Shown: one piece after another, positions 21,344 through 23,760 of the stretch
How positions within the stretch are numbered: the first letter of the stretch is position 1
Layout: every line of letters starts with the position of its first letter
Notes under the pieces: generated by a model
What the model saw: the letters and a program-made list of their open reading frames with translations, nothing else
The model's database searches: none
What the model was told of the DNA's origin: nothing
Made by a program: the position numbers and the translations under genes
From: RGIG5579 sp045541915
GTDB lineage: Bacteria; Bacillota; Clostridia; Oscillospirales; SIG627
NCBI GenBank assembly: GCA_045541915.1
Contig: JAZQJZ010000023.1
Location: 1-23,760, forward strand
Length of the DNA stretch: 23,760 bases
Reading direction: 5' to 3'

Positions 21344-23305
21344 ATGGGTCCCGGCGGTTTTGGAGGACCACCTTCGCGCTTTGAAAATGAAAAATTGAAA
21401 GAACCGTTGCCAAAAAGCATTCGTGAGATACCGGGTTACCTGAAACGGGTAACAAAAAGCTTTTTTTCCCGATTGAGCTATATCATCAGGCTGGTTTGGG
21501 AAGCCAAAAAATCCCTTTTGATCTTGATGGTCTTTATGTCTGCCTTCAATGGCATTTCCCCGGTGATTTCCGCTTACATTTCTGCCAATCTTTTGAACCG
21601 AATCTCCCAGGTGTTACAGCTTACATCCCCTGAATTTCAAACCATCCTGAACCTTCTTTTGCCGGCGATGATCTTGAATTTCGGCTATATGTTCTTTGTC
21701 AGCCTGGTTCATAGCATCAGCAATATGATCACCCGTCTTTCCAGTGAAATGGTGACCAATCATGTGAAATGCAAGATCATGAATAAGGCAAAGGAAATCG
21801 ACCTGGCTTCCTTTGATATGCCGGAGTTTTACGAGAAGTTTGAAAATGCAAACCGGGAATCGGGAATGCGCCCCATTGAGGTGATCCGTTCCACCTTTAA
21901 CATTGTCAGTACTGTCATTTCTGCCATCAGCTTTGTTGCCATTCTGGCAGCAGTAGCCTGGTTTGCGCCCCTGGTGGTCATTTGCCTTTCCTTGCCCAGC
22001 GCCATCATTACTTTCTCCTACCGGAAAAAGAATTTTCAGTATATGCGCCGTCATTCCAAGGACCGCAGACAAATGAACTATTACTCCAATATGCTGGTGA
22101 ACAAGGACATGGTCAAGGAGCTTCGGCTGTTCAATCTTTCCGATACCTTTATTTTTAACTACAAAAAGGTATTTCAGCGGTATTTCGGCGGCATCAAAAA
22201 GCTGGTGGTGGGAGAAGGTGTTTGGAACATTCTCATTTCCCTTGTCACCACAAGCGTCAACTGCGCCCTGTTTTTCTTTATCGCTTACACGGTGACCACC
22301 GGAAACGGAAAGATCGGTGATTATTCCCTTTACACCGGCGCACTCACCTCCATTGCCTCCTGCGTGGCAACACTTGTGACCACCACCTCCAGCATTTATG
22401 AAGGCGCCTTGTTTATTGACAATATGATCGTTTTTATGAACGAGAAAAAAGGCATCGCCCCCACCCTTTCAAATCCCCACCGTGTAGTGCGGGGCCAGGG
22501 ACACACCATTGAATTCCGCCATGTATTCTTCCGCTATCCGGGAACCAATCGGGATGTTTTAAAAGACATCAGCTTTGTGGTAAACCCCGGAGATACCGTA
22601 GTCCTTGTAGGCTTAAACGGTGCCGGAAAAACCACTCTTTTAAAGCTTTTGACCCGACTTTATGATCCCACCGGAGGGCAGATCCTGTTAGACGGGAAAG
22701 ACATTCGGGAATACGATGTGAATGAGCTTTACGCCATGTTTGGTGTGATCTTCCAGGACTTCGGAAAATATGCCTTTACCGTAAACGAAAACATTGCCTT
22801 CGGTGAAATTGAAAAGCCTATGGATCACGACGCCATCCGCAAGGCGGCAAAAAGCAGCTCCGCAGAGGAGTTTATTTCTCTTCTTCCCAATGGCTACGAT
22901 ACCCCCTTGATGCGCGTGTTCGAGCCAAACGGAATTGAGCCCTCCATCGGCCAGTGGCAAAAGCTTGCCATTGCCCGGGCCTTTTATTCCGATTCGGATG
23001 TTCTGATTCTGGACGAGCCCACCGCTTCTTTGGATGCCATTGCCGAGCAGGAGATCTTCAATCAGTTTGACTCTCTTCGCAAGGATAAGACCACCTTTTT
23101 CGTTTCGCACCGCCTCTCCAGCGCCACCATTGCCACCAAAATCCTGGTTTTGGAGCAAGGCGCTCTGGTGGAATCGGGAAATCATAGCGAACTGATGGAA
23201 AAGGGCGGAATTTATTTTCACCTGTTCTCTACCCAGGCAAAGCGCTATGTGGCAGAAGATAAGGAGCGAAGCGAGCAAAATAAAAAACCGAAAAGACCAG
23301 AATGA
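21344..23305 (+). CDS. ABC transporter, fused permease and ATPase (exporter half-transporter)
   Basis: The 653-residue product has a glycine/proline-rich N-terminus (MGPGGFGGPPSRFE), a six-helix exporter membrane domain (about 60-370) and an ATPase domain (about 395-620). ATPase motifs: Walker A GLNGAGKT (about 423), Q-loop IFQDFGKY, signature PSIGQWQKLAIARA (about 536), Walker B VLILDEPTASLD (about 553) and switch FFVSHRLSS. The signature departs from LSGGQ in two positions, as in some peptide/antibiotic-linked exporters. It probably works as a homodimer, since no partner is adjacent; the substrate is unknown. The ATG at 21344 is preferred because AAGGAG is 8 bases away; the ATG at 21338 is only 2 bases from it. 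Single-gene unit with its own promoter and terminator. Confidence 0.88.
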   Translation: MGPGGFGGPPSRFENEKLKEPLPKSIREIPGYLKRVTKSFFSRLSYIIRLVWEAKKSLLILMVFMSAFNGISPVISAYISANLLNRISQVLQLTSPEFQTILNLLLPAMILNFGYMFFVSLVHSISNMITRLSSEMVTNHVKCKIMNKAKEIDLASFDMPEFYEKFENANRESGMRPIEVIRSTFNIVSTVISAISFVAILAAVAWFAPLVVICLSLPSAIITFSYRKKNFQYMRRHSKDRRQMNYYSNMLVNKDMVKELRLFNLSDTFIFNYKKVFQRYFGGIKKLVVGEGVWNILISLVTTSVNCALFFFIAYTVTTGNGKIGDYSLYTGALTSIASCVATLVTTTSSIYEGALFIDNMIVFMNEKKGIAPTLSNPHRVVRGQGHTIEFRHVFFRYPGTNRDVLKDISFVVNPGDTVVLVGLNGAGKTTLLKLLTRLYDPTGGQILLDGKDIREYDVNELYAMFGVIFQDFGKYAFTVNENIAFGEIEKPMDHDAIRKAAKSSSAEEFISLLPNGYDTPLMRVFEPNGIEPSIGQWQKLAIARAFYSDSDVLILDEPTASLDAIAEQEIFNQFDSLRKDKTTFFVSHRLSSATIATKILVLEQGALVESGNHSELMEKGGIYFHLFSTQAKRYVAEDKERSEQNKKPKRPE

Positions 23306-23312
23306 TCCCATC

Positions 23313-23346
23313 AAAAAAACGCCTCACGTTTTGTGAGGCGTTTTTT
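23313..23346. terminator. Bidirectional terminator between the ABC exporter and the Gfo/Idh/MocA gene
   Basis: An 8-pair GC-rich stem (CGCCTCAC / GTGAGGCG) with a GTTTT loop, flanked by A-tract and T-tract, so it works in both directions for the converging genes. Confidence 0.92.
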
Positions 23347-23348
23347 CT

Positions 23349-23760
23349 TTACAGTTTCACAGTCTTGCCGGTGGCAATGCTTTCATAGCAGGCATTCATC
23401 GCCTGAATGGTGGCTTTGTGCCAACGCAGATTGATCAAAGGAGTTTTTCCTTCCCGAATGTTGGAAACAAACTCATCGATCATACCGATCCATTCATCAA
23501 AATAGGTGTACTGAACCGTATAGCGGTCATTGGGACAGCCATTGTGATAAACATTGGGACCAAAGCAATCTGCCATTAAGGTTCCTTTTTCGCCGTTCAA
23601 GGTGATATTCACCTCCATACGCTTGGGGAACACCTCCCAGCCGGGGCCGGGAACCTTAAGACGCTCTTCCATTTTGGACCAGGAGGGATCCAGAGAGAAA
23701 ATGGTACCGTCCTTCATTCTACCGATCACAGAGAGCATATCCTCTTCTTCAATATCGGGG
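23349..23760 (-). CDS. Gfo/Idh/MocA-family oxidoreductase, C-terminal fragment (runs off right edge)
   Basis: About 136 residues of the C-terminal alpha/beta domain are present; the Rossmann domain lies beyond the right edge. The frame is open to the last base, with residues PDIEEED ahead of MLSVIGRM, so that Met is internal and not the start. The alternation of beta-strands (LSVIGRMKDGTIFSLDPSW, then MEVNITLNGEKGTLMADCF) and the closing helices (WIGMIDEFVSNIREGKTPLI, then A and C-terminal helix) match the substrate-sheet domain of sugar dehydrogenases of this family. Members oxidise or reduce sugars, inositols or sugar acids with NAD(P). The substrate cannot be inferred from this part. Confidence 0.8.
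   Translation of the reverse strand, partial: PDIEEEDMLSVIGRMKDGTIFSLDPSWSKMEERLKVPGPGWEVFPKRMEVNITLNGEKGTLMADCFGPNVYHNGCPNDRYTVQYTYFDEWIGMIDEFVSNIREGKTPLINLRWHKATIQAMNACYESIATGKTVKL

Overview
The window reads as chromosomal DNA from a low-to-mid GC Firmicute, most likely a member of the Clostridia. This rests on strong AGGAGG-type ribosome binding sites, sigma-A-like TTGACA/TATAAT promoters, intrinsic terminators with long T-tracts, an IS1182-type transposase relic, and a gene set typical of anaerobic sugar- and sugar-acid-using gut or sediment bacteria. No rRNA, tRNA, phage module or CRISPR array was seen. The taxonomic statement is inference; no marker gene fixes it.

Layout. (1) 1-1100 is a decayed left edge: the 5' end of a P-loop protein, a DUF1232 membrane protein, and a chimeric pseudogene made of pieces of two different EamA/DMT transporters. 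(2) 1169-4743 is bounded by two identical 38-bp inverted ends beginning ggggctgtcgcac. Inside are the N-terminal third of an IS1182-family transposase and a complete GH2 beta-mannosidase-like gene with its own promoter and an operator-like dyad. (3) 4698-8419 (minus) holds an SDR dehydrogenase, a SulP anion transporter without a STAS domain, and a CPA2-type cation:proton antiporter. (4) 8441-12043 (minus) holds pepD and an EF-G-like GTPase whose DTPGH motif reads DTPGY. (5) 12338-16330 (plus) is a compact methionine operon: metF, a stand-alone cobalamin-synthase reactivation protein, and a metH lacking that domain. (6) 16301-21167 (minus) is a probable four-gene operon: LarA-like nickel-pincer racemase/epimerase, PHP phosphoesterase, 6-phosphogluconate dehydrogenase (gnd) and a PfkB kinase resembling 2-keto-3-deoxygluconate kinase. 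(7) 21261-23346 (plus) is an ABC exporter half-transporter, followed by the C-terminal part of a Gfo/Idh/MocA oxidoreductase entering from the right edge (minus).

How the genes work together. The methionine operon is a self-contained one-carbon unit: MetF makes 5-methyl-THF, MetH uses it to methylate homocysteine, and the separate activation protein rescues oxidised cobalamin. The larA-PHP-gnd-kinase cluster looks like hexonate metabolism. LarA relatives include lactate and malate racemases and hexonate C2-epimerases, and the partner genes act on 6-phosphogluconate and, by motif, on KDG; the assignment is inference. The beta-mannosidase, SDR and Gfo/Idh genes fit the same sugar-use lifestyle. 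Several promoters carry clean dyads (metF, larA operon, ABC exporter, GH2, EF-G-like), which suggests local transcription-factor control rather than riboswitches.
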